From: Choanephora cucurbitarum | Lineage: Eukaryota; Mucoromycota; Mucoromycetes; Mucorales; Choanephoraceae | NCBI GenBank assembly: GCA_025331435.1 | Contig: JAIWNI010000063.1 | Span: 62,001 to 126,000, forward strand | DNA: 64,000 nucleotides | Direction of reading: 5' to 3' | Shown: positions 36,121 through 48,721 of the stretch, one piece after another | Layout: the number at the start of each line of letters is the position of its first letter | How positions within the stretch are numbered: the first letter of the stretch is position 1 | Made by a program: the position numbers and the translations under genes | The notes under the pieces: generated by a model | Database searches by the model: none | Seen by the model: only the letters and a program-made list of their open reading frames with translations | What the model was told of the DNA's origin: nothing

Positions 36121-37930
36121 ATGCAGCCTAAAGAATGTTATATTTCTGATTGTGAAGATAGCATCAATGATGATGAGAGTGAATGGGATGTTGCATATGA
36201 AAGTAGTTCAGAAAATGATGAATCAGTAGAAGACGATGTACAACACTATTTCGATCCCACCAAAATCACTACCTCATTGCCTCTCTTGCCCTTTAAGAAT
36301 CAGGTAGGAGGGCACGCGTCCTTCTTTCGATTCTCCAAAAAGGCCATCTGTAAGCCTGTATCAGCCAAAGAACAAGAGTTTTATGAGGATATCGATACCC
36401 ATCACCATGAACTCCTTCCCTTCACCTCACAATACATTGGTGTCCTTAATGTGACCTATCGACCACCTGTACCTGAAGTACTGTTTGAAAAGAACAAACA
36501 TCTACTGAGAGACTATCGTGCAGCCTGTCAGGATCGACGTCATAAGCCAATCAAGAAGTTTCAGCAACAGGTCTTAAAGGAAGTCTTTTCGCCTGAAGCA
36601 TTGAAAGAACGACTTGTGTTGGCTGAGGATTGGAAGAGACGCAATCTACCTTCTACCTCTCAAAAGCCTACTGACAACATAGATTGTACGACCCATCAGA
36701 ATGTGATCAAGGCACACAGTTATTCATCTGATAAGAAATATTGCTGGAATAATCCAAATCTCATTCAAGAAGGGGGTCGATCTGTGCCTATCATGACCAC
36801 CCATGGCTTCAACAAGCTTGATTGCTTTAGAGATATTTCAATTGAACAAGTCACGCTTGAAAGACCACCCACCATCTTCTCAACTGCCTCATCGCCTATC
36901 ATCAAACATCGCCAAGTGTTGCCAGAGGTAGAAGATAGTTCAATAGATGAAGATGTCAATATCATCTTCAGTATGGATGATTTTGACATTGACAACAAAA
37001 AGGAACTTTTTCATTTGAGAAACCAGAACAAGGTTGTTCCTGTCCTCAAGGTAGATTCTTCTAGCCTCAACAGTGCTGTTTCTTATCCACCTACAGAGGG
37101 TATTACCTCAGAGAATCCTTGGTCCCTTCAGATCTATAACCGTGATATGCAACGTATGCGTCATAGTCGGCAAGATGATGTTCAAAAGTATATCCTGATT
37201 GAAGATCTGACAGACGGTGTCAAATACCCTTGTGTCCTTGACCTTAAGATGGGCACACGGCAATATGGTGTTTATGCAACACGAGAAAAGATGAAGAGTC
37301 AGACAACCAAATGTGAGAAATCAACCAGTAAGGTGCTTGGTGTACGTGTCTGTGGGATGCAGGTAAGAGAAATAAGTGAAAATAGTGTATAAAAACTCAC
37401 CATCACTTTAGGTCTATAAAAATGATGTGCATGAATTCATCTTTCAAGATAAATATCATGGTCGTACCTTAACACCCATCACTTTCCGAGACACATTAGA
37501 AGCCTATCTAGATAACGGTCAGGGCTGTCAAATCCATCATATACCAGTGATCGTTCGAAAACTAAGACGATTGGCGCGTATCATCAAGACAATGGACAAC
37601 TATCGCTTCTATGCTTCTTCTCTACTGATGATTTATGATGGTGATCTTGCTAGTACGCGTAAGATAGATGTGCGTATCATTGATTTTGCTAACTGCGTTA
37701 CAGCTGAAGATGTACGTTATCGTCAACAGACATTCACATACCCTCCCAGACACAAAGGAGCAGACAATGGCTATCTGCTGGGCTTAAAGACATTGATCCT
37801 CTGCTTTGAATGGATACATAAGAAACATGGTGGATTAGAGACAGATTTATATGTTGAGGAAAATGATGATGTATTTCATGATATTTATGAATCTGCCAAT
37901 GATGATGCACTTACTACTCTTTTAGCTTAA
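36121..37930 (+). CDS. inositol polyphosphate kinase (IP6K/Kcs1-like)
   Basis: Two exons (36121-37362 and 37412-37930) give 586 residues. The inositol polyphosphate kinase signature PxxxDxKxG is present as [14 protein letters not shown], followed by [10 protein letters not shown] and the metal-binding IDFANC block. The long acidic, disordered N terminus and overall size fit IP6 kinases (Kcs1) rather than the short Arg82 type. These enzymes make diphosphoinositol phosphates that signal phosphate status and vacuole function. The N-terminal half also has a conserved block around [20 protein letters not shown]. It converges on the beta-prime COP gene with 65 bp between stops. Confidence 0.88.
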
Positions 37931-37995
37931 TTTTTAAAAAAAATTTTCTTGTAGATATGTAAATATTATTGTTTAATATATAAATGGACTTGTTT

Positions 37996-40860
37996 TTAAA
38001 TAAGAGAACCTTCTTCTTCTTTAGATTCAACATCAATAAGTGTATTGAGTTCAGGGAAAAGGTTAGGATATTCTTTTGGATCTGCTAGACTGTCAGCTGT
38101 CTTTTTACGATTTTTGCCTTCAAGACTTGTCTTCCATAACTGAACAATCTTTGAGATCTGATCAGGAGCATATGTTCTTGCCAACATGGCTGCTTCAGGA
38201 ATACGCTCTGTCTTGACTAACAATTCAATAGCCTCTTCCATAGCACCCAATTCAAATAGACAGGTGAAGGCAATGTTGTTCTTGCCTTGTTCAACTATCA
38301 TCACAGATGAGATTAATAACACACTAGATCCCATTGACTTTACTTACTGGCTGAGTCTGCAATCTGTCGAATACCAGCACGGTTACCATTGGCAGTATAG
38401 AAGAGTAAGAGACCACTGAGATCCTTTGCTTTCAATAGACATTCTTCAGCCAATTTGAATTTCCAACAAGCCATGGCCACATCACCCAACAATTTCCACT
38501 TGGGCTCTGTATCCACCTGGTCTGCAATCTCAGAAGCAATATCGAGCTTACCCAGTTGAACAGCAAGATCAAAACGCTGATCAATGTCTGTTGTCACCTC
38601 AAGTGCCAGTTCTTTTAGATCTTGCGATTCAAGGAAACGAGCAACACGGCCACGTTGATCATGAGGAATCGAATCCAACAGACCAGCAGCAGCCTCAAGA
38701 TCACCACGAAGGATGGCTGTCTGGTACTGAACTACCGTCAGAGAGAGAGAATAACTGTAGACATGGACATCACGATCAGCCAGGTAGATACGGTTGTCTC
38801 GAGGAGCATAGCCCAAGATATAGAGAGGTTTATCGAAATGACTGATGGTATAGGTTTCTGTGCCCACAAGGTAGTTGATACGGTTGCTGTTGTTGGTATA
38901 GATGAAACAGTCTCCTGCCCAGGTACCTGTCTTGACATCCTCAGCTACCTCAGTCACAAACTCAAACGCATCTTCCACACCTTCTTCGCCTGTCTCTCCA
39001 CCATTCTCAATAAACTGAGCATAGGCTTGAGCGTTGTATCGCAAGACATAGAAGGACTCTTCTGAGGCAATGGCAATCAGATCACCAGCATCTGACCAGT
39101 ACACATTCTTGGAGTCAACATCAATACGGCGGACCACTTGACCCGTTTCCCAATCATAAAAGTTCAAAAAGCCATTGCCTCGAACACCCAGCAAGGAACC
39201 ACCATAGATACCTTCGGCACTGAAGTTCAGCTTGGGCAACAGACCTGCTCTTTCCTTAAAGTTCTTGAATATCTTGACACGAGAGCCTGATTCACGTACA
39301 GCATACACGTTGGAATCATCAGCCCAGACAAAATCAAGACCGTTACCGAAACTCTTGTTTCTCCAGGCCAAGGCTGTATAGATGATGTATTCACCATCAC
39401 CACAGACAACAACAAAACGACCGTTGGGTGAATGTTGCAATGTCTGAGGGTAGACTTCACAGCTACCTAATTCTTTCACAGGCAAAGCTAAACGCTCACC
39501 ATCCTTGACGTTATCCATGCTTGTCTTGATGTTGGCTGTCTGGATTTCAGAGTGCTTGGCCCAGATGATCTTGCCTGAGACATCCATCGAGACAGCAGGT
39601 TCTTCTCGACCCAACTTGATCACAACAGCACCCTCATCATAACCCAATGCTACATTGTTACCGCCCTTTTGTGTTGCTAAGCACCATGAACGTTCAAGGC
39701 CATAGTTCAGCGTGTTCTCGAGACGATAGGTATCTGAATTCCAAATGCGCACTGTACCATCTTCGGAACCAGACAAGATGATAGGCAAGTTGGGATGAAA
39801 GGCAGCAAAATTGACGTTTTGGTTATGACCCTCCAGTGTCTGAACACAGTTCTTGTTTTGATAATCCCAGATCTTGACCAGATTATCATCGGCACAAGAG
39901 ATCAAGTAAGGCTTATCGCCACCTTGATAATAGTCAACAAAATTGACACCCTTTTCATGGCCCTCTAATGTGAAGTTGGGTACACTGGATCCAAGAGACC
40001 ATACCTTGATCATGCCATCAAGACCAGCTGAAGCAAAGGTGTTTGAATCCTTGGGGTTAAAGGTCAAGTGCATCACAAAATGAGCATGACCTTCAAATAC
40101 CTATTCAGTGGTAAGTTGTCTCATTTTTCTTTTTTTTTTTTTTTAAGCTTTTCTCACCTGAGCACATTTCCATCCCTTTTCCCAATCCCAAAGACGAATG
40201 GTCATGTCATCAGAACCAGACAACAAAAGGGGTTGTGTAGGGTGAACGGCAAGACAACGAATGTAATCGGGATGTGCTTCGAATTGAGTGACTTTCTCAA
40301 GTGTGTTGTAGTTGAAGACGCGAATTTGAGAATCATCTGCACCTGCAATAATCCAGTTCTTACGAGCCACAAATTTAGCAGCACGCACTAAATTAAATAA
40401 AAAAATAAGTGATCTCATTCATTTGGATGATGTCTGTCGTTTACCAGGTGTTTCTGATACTTCAATGGTCTTGACAATAGCCTAACAAAAAAAAAAAGAA
40501 AAAGTGAGTTGTGATATTTTAAAAAAAAAAATGTATATGCTTACTTGAGTCTCATAATTATAAATCTGAACAATACCACTGTATAAACTGGTTAAAAGCC
40601 AAGGCTCGGTAGGATGCAAGTCCACACACTTGACACGTTCAGAACGCGATAATAGTTTACGCTATAGACGGATGAGTTAACTCTAATGCTCTTTTTTTTT
40701 GTTTGAAATCACTCATCAGAACTTGCCTTGATATCTATGCGCATACCCTATAAAGAAAGCAAGAGAGATTAACATCAACGCGTAACACATGAAGAGAATG
40801 ATGTCAAACTAGCTTCATCTGTTCATTCATATAATAATAAAAAAGGAGGAATCGTACCAT
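37996..40860 (-). CDS. SEC27: coatomer subunit beta-prime (COPI)
   Basis: Seven exons (40860-40858, 40747-40727, 40661-40545, 40481-40445, 40387-40158, 40100-38348, 38294-37996) give 819 residues. WD40 repeats fill the first half (LDIK-type start, [46 protein letters not shown]), then the coatomer WD-associated region and alpha-solenoid ([17 protein letters not shown]). It coats Golgi vesicles and binds KKxx cargo tails. Intron 2 (40726-40662) uses a GC donor. The first exon is the ATG alone; starting at the internal ATG (MRIDIK) would also be acceptable. The protein ends soon after [14 protein letters not shown], so it lacks most of the C-terminal tail of animal beta-prime COP. Confidence 0.93.
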
Positions 40861-41197
40861 GTTGACTTTTGGTTTTCTTTTTGTCTATCGGTTTAGTTGA
40901 ATAAAAAAGCAAACAAAGAAAGAAGGCTGTTTACTGCTGTTTAAAGATGGTTTAAAAAAAGAAGATGAAGTGTCCCTTTTTTTTATATAAAAAAAAACTA
41001 AGAAAGAGAGAGAGAGAGTAAATTGCTAAAAAGAATGCCAATTCATAAATAACAGCAGCCAATGAATGCGTTTCAACAAGTGTGTGCAACCATTCAATGT
41101 CAATTTTTTTTTTTAAAATAGAAGTTTATGATAAACAAAAGAAAACTATGATACAACAACAATGAATAGTCAAAAAAGAAAAAAAGGGTATGGAGAC
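40861..41197. other. intergenic region upstream of SEC27
   Basis: This 337-bp AT-rich gap has poly-A runs, a short (GA)n tract near 41007 and a CCAAT box near 41056. It should contain the SEC27 promoter and the 3' UTR of the mannosyltransferase gene. Confidence 0.45.
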
Positions 41198-42725
41198 TTA
41201 TTTCGCTTGTTCATTGGCTAAAGGGGCAGGAGGATTGGCATAGAGAACTTGACCGAAATCTACAATTTGGTCTCCATTCGATCTAAAATCCCATCGATGG
41301 CCTTCTTCAGCATAGTTCTTCCAGTCCTATAAATAAAGAAGGTTAATGAGGTAGATATGCTTATTGGATTGAATACTTTACAGCTAAACAAGATCCCCAC
41401 ATCGTATCAGCATTTTGGTAGGTTTCTAGAGAGTACAAGTAATAAGCATGGAATCAAGTTGTCAACTACTCTCTGTTTTACCTGAACACATGCACTTTCC
41501 AAGTGGCCCATCATCAGCACAGTGTGTGAAATGATCATGACGATAACCAATATCATTAAAGAAATGAACTTGACTCTTGTTCAAAAAGAGACCAGCAGCT
41601 AAACTATGGACAATGGCATCACCCCAACGTTCATAAAAGAAATTACCAGTGCTATCTAGATAATCAAAATAAGCTTGATAACGCTCATCACGCCAAAGGT
41701 TAAGACTGGCAATTTCAAAATTAGACCAAAAGTGGCATAGGTTATAACCTCCATTGGGTTGACCAAAGAATCGCAACAGGGTCGTGTTGAGTTGGTGCTG
41801 TTTTGCAAAATCCATAGTGTGTTGCCAAAGTGTAGGAATTGTCTCTGGTATTTCTTTTAATGCGATCGTAAAACCATACTCTTTACCATTCTCTTTAAGA
41901 TAGTTAAAAGGGTCATAATCCAGATCACAATAGAAATTGACACCAGGTTCAATACGCCTACATCAAATAGTGAATATATATAAAAGATAAAAAAATGATC
42001 TGTCACTCACCAATAATAGTCATATTCATCTAAAAGAGGATGGCGGTAAAAGAAACCAGAGTTAAATCGACACATGTGACGGTAGGACAATGAACCACCA
42101 TACATCACACCACGGGCAGCGTAGTCAGTCAACTGTTGGTTCATGACAGTCTCGTTGACGTGCTTGGGTACAGACCACATCTGGCTGGGTACAAGTCCGA
42201 ATTTAACATCTGCATGTGTCATGGCCAGAATAGCATTCTTGAATTCATCAGTAAAAGGCTCATCATTCAGAAAGACATAAGGGTAGTTGAATTTTCGATT
42301 GAAACGGCTATCAAGAAAGGTATGAGTCAATATAACTTTCAAACCTTATCTGTTACTTACTCTTCAAAATCTCTCATCGTACGTCTCATGGCACCTACTT
42401 CATTGTTTCTAACAAGAACAACAATGACAGCCTTTTCTTTCTTTTGTATCAAAGATGATCCTGGTAGACCAAAAGACTTGGAGGAGACAGGAGAGGTTTC
42501 TTTGGTGGGGAAGACCTGAGCTTGTTTGAACAAGGGCTCTTCATGAACACCTTCAATCTGATCATCGCTTACAAGGGGTACCTGAAATTCAGCAGATTCT
42601 CTGTTTAACAGGTCAGATGTTTTTAAGCAGTTTGCTGAAGGTCGTTCGGCCACAAAATAGAGCGAACCAAAGAAAAGTGAGACGATAGAGATAAGCGTTA
42701 AGATATAAGATGCTCCTCTCTTCAT
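41198..42725 (-). CDS. GT15 alpha-1,2-mannosyltransferase (Kre2/Mnt1 family)
   Basis: Five exons (42725-42361, 42307-42011, 41957-41482, 41425-41382, 41326-41198) give 436 residues. A single hydrophobic helix near the N terminus (YILTLISIVSLFFGSLYFVA) marks a type II Golgi protein. The catalytic domain shows AVIVVLVRNNE, FNYPYVFLNDEPF, YRHMCRFNSGFF, EPGVNFYCDLDYDPF and YNLCHFWSNFEIA, all typical of GT15. These enzymes add alpha-1,2-linked mannose to O- and N-glycans using GDP-mannose and Mn2+. The start at 42725 is used because it begins the TM anchor cleanly. Confidence 0.92.
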
Positions 42726-43303
42726 TTTATTTAAGTATATATTATCTTTTTTAGGAAAGAAAAGAGAGAAAAAACTAAATTGACTCAAGAACCCTTTTAA
42801 AAGCTAATTCGAATATTAGATCGGCGCAAAGCTATTCTTGGCAACTCTAAAAAAAAAGGACGAACGAAAAAAACAAGGTGTTTGATTGCTTCTAGTTTTG
42901 AGCAGCCGTATTTTTCTTTGTATGTGTTTTTCTTTATTAGCAAAGAGTGAGAAAAAAAATCAGCGAGTTAGTTGACTGCTAAACATTTTTCCCTTGATTT
43001 CTATAGTTGTTCCTTAAAGAAGTTCTTCTGAATGAGATCATCATTTCTTTCTTATGTCATGTTTTCCCCTTATTTAGACATTTGTTGATCAATTGACTAT
43101 CTTTTGTCTTCAATAGGAAACGAGGTGAGAGGCTACTACTTTAGTTTCTCAAGTGAGCGTTTTCCACTTTCATCTTCTCGACCACAGAACAAGAAAAAGA
43201 ACAAAGAACAAAAACCGGGTATTGTTATTTTTGGGTGGACATGGTAGCACAATGATAAGAAGATCGACAAATACGGGTGGAGTGTGAATTTGATAATTAA
43301 TTT
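42726..43303. other. intergenic region
   Basis: A 578-bp AT-rich gap holding the mannosyltransferase promoter and the 3' side of the Myb-like gene. No other feature was recognised. Confidence 0.45.
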
Positions 43304-44254
43304 TTATTGACGAAGTTGGTTATACATGTCTGTAATACTTCGTTTGCTGTTCATTTGAGCACGAACAGCTTTCAGGTTTTTAAGCTCTCTATAGAGTCTA
43401 ACGAGCTCTTGTTTTTCCTCTTTTTTCCAGGGGCTTTTGTCTATAGTAGGGTCTAAGAAGTTATTGTACCTCGTCCTCAATTGTGACACAGACCGTAGAC
43501 TTTGCATGTCCTCTTTAATCTGCTGAAATGCGTCCACACCATAGATCTCAACACCCCTTATCAATGCCTCATCTTCAGCCTTTGTAAACGGGCCCTTCTT
43601 TAGTGTGTTCATCTCATAGGCCCATTTGTTTCGACATTGTTCTTCACTTCGAGACTTCATGCTTTGAGCAATCGTCTCAAAATCTTTTCCGTATTTATCC
43701 ACAAGTGACTTTAGCTTCTCTACTTCCTCAGCTGTCCAGCTGCCCCGGTTCAAAGATGGCTGTATTGAGTTGTGCCAAAATTGCTGGATACGCCCAACCG
43801 TGCGTTTCTTTGGCAGTCTCTCCTGAATGGCTGTCCAATCAATCTTGTCAATATCACTTTGTTGTCCTAGCAACTGTTGCAACATCTTTTTTTCTTCGCG
43901 CGTCCAACGTGTTGTATCGTGTGTGACCGAGAAATAATGCGAGCGTATACAAAAAGCAGAACGACCGGGGAAATAATTGGCAAACACTTTCCATTTATTG
44001 CCGTATCTCTCCACCAGTCGAACGAGCTTCTCGGTGTCTTGAGTTGACCAGCTTCTTCGAGTATGGTGTGGTTTGTGTTGCTGATCGGATCGATCAAGAT
44101 CGCCTTGATCTTGCTGTTGTCGTTGTTGCACTTCCTCTTCTGCCTCAAAAAGTGCTTGTAAGGAAAGAGGTCGCTTGATTAGCTGAATGTGAGTCAGCTT
44201 GGATATGTTTGGTATAGGACATGATTGAAAGCGCCGTAAAAATAAGCTCATCAT
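43304..44254 (-). CDS. multi-SANT Myb-like protein
   Basis: A single exon of 316 residues; the start at 44254 is preferred over the longer open frame because the upstream part is low-complexity. Up to five SANT/Myb-like repeats are visible: RRSWSTQDTEKLVRLVERYG, TRWTREEKKMLQQLL, RGSWTAEEVEKLKSLVDKYG, KGPFTKAEDEALIRGVEIYG and KSPWKKEEKQELVRLYREL. Each has the W-x(n)-E-E opening and later aromatic residues. Repeats of this kind bind DNA. The first 36 residues contain no acidic residue and several Arg/Lys, so they could be a mitochondrial presequence; a nuclear location is the default. No named orthologue recognised. Confidence 0.8.
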   Translation of the reverse strand: MMSLFLRRFQSCPIPNISKLTHIQLIKRPLSLQALFEAEEEVQQRQQQDQGDLDRSDQQHKPHHTRRSWSTQDTEKLVRLVERYGNKWKVFANYFPGRSAFCIRSHYFSVTHDTTRWTREEKKMLQQLLGQQSDIDKIDWTAIQERLPKKRTVGRIQQFWHNSIQPSLNRGSWTAEEVEKLKSLVDKYGKDFETIAQSMKSRSEEQCRNKWAYEMNTLKKGPFTKAEDEALIRGVEIYGVDAFQQIKEDMQSLRSVSQLRTRYNNFLDPTIDKSPWKKEEKQELVRLYRELKNLKAVRAQMNSKRSITDMYNQLRQ

Positions 44255-45128
44255 GGTAAAGGGTATATATAGGCTGAATAAAAGGAAAAAAAAAAAACTT
44301 TTTTTTTTACTCATTGAAGGAAAAAACTCAGAAGACGATGAATCTCTTTCCGATACAACACAGCAAAAGAAAGAAGGAAATTGTGAATATGCCTTTTCTT
44401 CTATCGCCGCAAATCTAACTTTTGGCTTATGAAGCATGCAAGTTGGAATAATTCAAGACATTTCGATTCTATGTCTCTCCAAAAAGCATAAAGGGAACCA
44501 GTTGAGACTAGAAATAGTGTGTGACAAAAAGGTGTCACTTTATTTTGACTTACTTTGTTGTCTTCGATCTGCTCATTTGAGAATTGTTTCAAGAAGACAG
44601 ACTTCTCCTTATTTCCTTATACAAGTCGTTGCATTATCCTTCAATAATCATGTAGGCTAAAAAAAAAAAACTTGTTAAAAGTGATTTCTTCTTCTATATA
44701 TGGTATACAATAGAAACAACGGACACCCTGTAACGCCAAGAAACCTGTATATCTAAGAAAGGGTTCCTTCCTTTAAAAAAATGCCTGGCTGAGTAGATAA
44801 AAGAAAAAAAAGGAAGCGGTAGAAAAGCTGTATAGCTCTATTAATAAAGGAACATGCCTAAAAAGTCTATAAAAGGGTACACAGGTACAGATTAAATAAG
44901 GCTAAATAAACTTCTATTCTCTTTAAAGAAAAAAGAATCTCGGGCCGTTCCTGTCTTTGGAAGAGAAAGGATCATCTGACAGTTTAATAAATTAAAAGAG
45001 AAAGTGTGTAATTAACGTATTTAAGGTATGTGGATAATTTTAAATCTATGTATTATAAATTAATGTCATAAAAAGAAAGGTTATTTCTGGTATAAGGGAA
45101 GAAGGTCCATGATGAATCCGGAGGGGGG
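44255..45128. other. intergenic region
   Basis: An 874-bp gap between two minus-strand genes. It contains the Myb-like gene promoter and several A-rich tracts. Open frames at 44401-44660 are short and overlap in antisense; none is convincing. Confidence 0.45.
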
Positions 45129-46392
45129 TTACAATAGCTCAAAATGTTGTATAACAAAACTTTGTAATTTTTTCTTGCACAAAAAGTTGCTAGTGGACGG
45201 AACTGATAGATCCAAATCCGTGACAATTGAAGAGATGCTGTTGTCACTGTAATCGAACGAATTGTGTGGAACTGATACCGACTCTTCTAGATCGTCCGAA
45301 TAATCTCCAATGTAAGCTAGCATGGTGTTCTCGATTGATTGTGTTAACTTGAGATCGAAGGACATTTCAGGTGTATGATCTTGAATGGAAGGGGGAGGTG
45401 TCATCATCTTAGGAGGCGATTTCTTAAATATCGTCTCGCCTGTGTCTGGCAACACTGTAATAAACGACCGACAACCAAGTATCATGCCTCGTAATTCAGG
45501 CAGTGTGATCCGTTTAGAAGGATCAAGGCAAAAGATGCGAATCAAGATTCGGTCCAGGTTTTTAGAAATGTTGGGAAATAGAGTACGAAAGAATTGGCGA
45601 GGATGATTCACGTAAGTTGCAAATGAAATGTCGTCTAAACTTGCTTGTTTCCAAGGATTTCTTCCAGAGACAAGGTTAATCAAGAGAATGCCCAAACTCC
45701 ATATATCATTTGCAAACGTATCGTAACTATGGACTGGCTCTTCTTTTTTTGAAGTGATGATACGTTTTCCTTGACATTCTATAGATATAAAATCAAGTTT
45801 TTTTTTTTGTTTTAGAAGGGGTGAACATAGGCAACAATTAAACACGTTGTTTACCTGGTGAGAAATAAAATGAAGAGCCACAATTGAACTGTTTAGAAAC
45901 AAGTTGATGTGTACTCAGACCAAAATCAGCTAATTTCACTCTGTTGTTAGAGAGCAGCAATATGTTTTCTGGTTTTAGGTCACGGTGTGCAATCATATTT
46001 TGATGACAATGATGTACTGCATCTAATATCTGTAGAAACAGGTGACGAATGACCTTGGTATTTCCAATAATTTGTTGCGCCAAATAGGGCTGTGTAATAC
46101 TTGCAAAAAGATCACCTTGAGTGGCATATTCCATGATGATAAAGACGTGTTGACGTTCCTTGATGATTTTCTCAATGGACAGAATGTTGGAATGACCGGA
46201 CAGAATTGAGTGTATTTCTATTTCATTTTGTGTGATCTGATTGTCTTTTAAACATTTGACAGCATAATGACGATGCGTATAAATGTATCGTCCTAAAAAG
46301 ACAATACCATAAGACCCAGATCCAATGACAGAAACAAGCTCAATTGATTGGTTGTCAATAAAGGTATAGAGAAAGTCTCGAGGGTGAAGCAT
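45129..46392 (-). CDS. Ran1/Pat1-like Ser/Thr protein kinase
   Basis: Two exons (46392-45855 and 45778-45129) give 395 residues. Kinase motifs are complete: VIGSGSYGIVFLG (G-loop), YAVKCLK (Lys), HRDLKPENILL, ADFGLS and, across the splice, YFSPECQG. The GCGSSFYFSPECQG activation segment is characteristic of the Ran1/Pat1, Ksp1 and Sks1 group, which link nutrient signals to growth, meiosis or filamentation. The last 100 residues are Ser/Asp-rich with SVP repeats. The intron splits the APE-like motif. Exact subfamily is not certain. Confidence 0.88.
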
Positions 46393-46916
46393 AGGTTTTA
46401 GTAGTCAGGAAAATAGATGAGAAAGAGAGAGAGAGAGAGAGAGAAGAAAGAAAAGGAAAAAACAAACAAAACGGATTTTAACGGTCTGTGTACACACATC
46501 TCCTTGCTCAACAAATAAAGTTGTCTCCTCCTTAAGGTCATCACAACAAAACATTCCTAACATATACAATGCTCCTAAAAAGAAAGTATATATATTTTTC
46601 GTGCATGCATGTATTAAAATACACATAGAAAGGCCGCATATGTGCAGTTCTTGATAAGTGTCTAATAATCTGTATCACTTTACGTTGGATTCATGCTTTA
46701 TTTGTTTTGCTACGATTGTATCCCCTTGTTCGTGTACCCATCATTATCGTTTCTTTCCTTCTTTTCTTAGTCCCCTACGTTTCCTTTTTTTTTTATGTAC
46801 ATTTGTCTGTTTTTATTTTTTTGGTCTATAGTAGTAACGAGATATACAGTTGAGAGAGAAGGGAGATGAAGAAGAAATGGTGATTATAAATAATACTAGA
46901 ATTACAATATAGGAAA
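46393..46916. other. intergenic region
   Basis: A 524-bp gap with a (GA)n tract near 46422-46443, just upstream of the Ran1-like kinase start. Pyrimidine-rich sequence follows. No gene was recognised. Confidence 0.45.
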
Positions 46917-48721
46917 TTATTTTCCACTGCCAAGTCCATACTTGTCAACAATTCTATTTACGTCTCGAAGACCTTGAAGGTTTCCTTGAACGACAACAGT
47001 GGCTCTACCACTGCCGCCACTAGAAACGCTAACTGCACCACGCACAACACGGCTTGCAACGCGTCTCAATTCATTCACATCTACCTTATCAATATTGGCC
47101 AACATTTCATCGATGCCTGTCTTCTTGCCATGAACTTGAATTTGTCTACCAAGATCTTCCAATTGAACCATACGGCTCTCAAGGTTCATCAAAAGCGAGC
47201 TCTTCAATTGGTTTTTGGCACGGTTCAACTCAACATCAGATACTGAAAGACGTCCAACATCTCCTCTGGCCACAATGTCTAATTCGCGACAGATGACTTC
47301 CACGAGAGCATTGGCGTATTCAGGTTGACAAGAACCGGCAATACCAAAGAGACCAGAGTCAGTATAACAATGGTTGAATGCTTGGCAAGATTCAACCCAA
47401 TAATGTTGGTTCAAGACATTGGTGAACAAACGAGAGTACATGCCTTTACCGGGACCACCAGCCGAAAAGGAACCGCCACCACCTAGCAAGATCTGGAGTG
47501 TGGTGAGAGAATAGATATCAGGATCGTCAATTGAAAGACCCTCAAATGCAACATACACGTGTGTCAATGGTGATTCAGGTCCAGTCTCTAAGAAGCTGTT
47601 ACCGCCGGTATATTGAGCAGGCTGTGTTGCAATCTCAAGAGGTGTCAAACCTTCTTGTCCTGATCGCTTGTTGTTGAATAGAGATTTGACAAATGATTGG
47701 TTGTTTTTGGATTCATGCGCCTTCTCTGCCTGTTGGCTCTGTCTCTTCAGGGCCTCTTTATGTGTCATGACGGAATCCAAACTATCTTTAGAAGCAGGTA
47801 CATCGCCAAAGTACTTGAGTGCCAAATCGACTACTTGGTCATGTTCAGCACCACAAGCGGCAATCACCATACGTTCAGGTCGGTACCAAGTCTTCATGTA
47901 ATCGCGAATCAAGTCAGGTGTCATCTTTTCAAGGCTCTCAGGTGGACAGAGCAAAGGGTTGCCGAGTGTGTTACCTTCATAAGCAACTGTATGTAAGATT
48001 TCAGGTAAAATCATTTCTGGTTTGGACCAAATCTCGTCAATTTCGTACAATGCTGTCTGGCGTTGTTCATTGACTTCAGCATCATGGATAGTGGGACGAC
48101 AAACGACATCTGCAAATAACGATAACACTCTGCTTAAATCTTGAGAGAAAATGGCTGATTGATACATGATTGATTCACGAGAAGAAGAACACATAATGTT
48201 GCCGCCTAAAGACTCTAATTCTGCAACAACTTGATCGGCTGAACGATTTGTCGTACTCTTTTTTTTTGTAAGAAAAAACGTTAGGTAAGTCTTGATTCTT
48301 TTGATTCAAACACAATAGAGTCTTACCTTAAAAGCCAATCTATCTAAAATATGGCTTACACCTCGTGTGTTAGCAGTTTCGTAACGACTACCAGCGTCAA
48401 CATAAACACCAACTGCGCTAAAGTGACCGGGTGTGTTTTCTGAAGCAACACGGATACCATTAGGAAGTGTAGTCACCTTACAAAGTCCAGTAGAGGCTTT
48501 TGAATATTCTTGAACAAGAGTAGGGAGACCTTTTGCTACATCCTATAAAAAGAAGACTAAGTCCTGTCATGTCTTTTTTTTTTTTTTATTCAAAGCAAAA
48601 GAAAAATTACCTTTGTTTGATATGGGACTGTGGATTCAGTACGTCTCAAAATACCATTTCTATAAGCAGATAGAGGCTTAGAAACTGCTCTAGAAGCAGA
48701 ATTGAGCAAGCGAGAGGCCAT
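46917..48721 (-). CDS. MAS2: mitochondrial processing peptidase alpha subunit
   Basis: Three exons (48721-48611, 48542-48327, 48257-46917) give 555 residues. The N terminus ([20 protein letters not shown]) is a basic mitochondrial presequence. The M16 fold follows: [12 protein letters not shown], then HILDRLAFK. The zinc site HxxEH of the beta subunit is replaced here by HILDR, as expected for the non-catalytic alpha subunit. The glycine-rich substrate loop [19 protein letters not shown], which holds presequences, is intact. MPP removes targeting peptides in the matrix. Two inverted CCAAT boxes lie upstream. Confidence 0.94.

Noticed and set aside
38591..39065. Open frames antisense to beta-prime COP
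   Set aside because: Shadows of the coding strand; no independent domain or start context.
44401..44660. Overlapping frames upstream of the Myb-like gene
   Set aside because: Short, antisense to each other and without coding character.
47054..48073. Open frames antisense to the MPP alpha subunit
   Set aside because: Mirror the codon structure of MAS2 and show no protein features.
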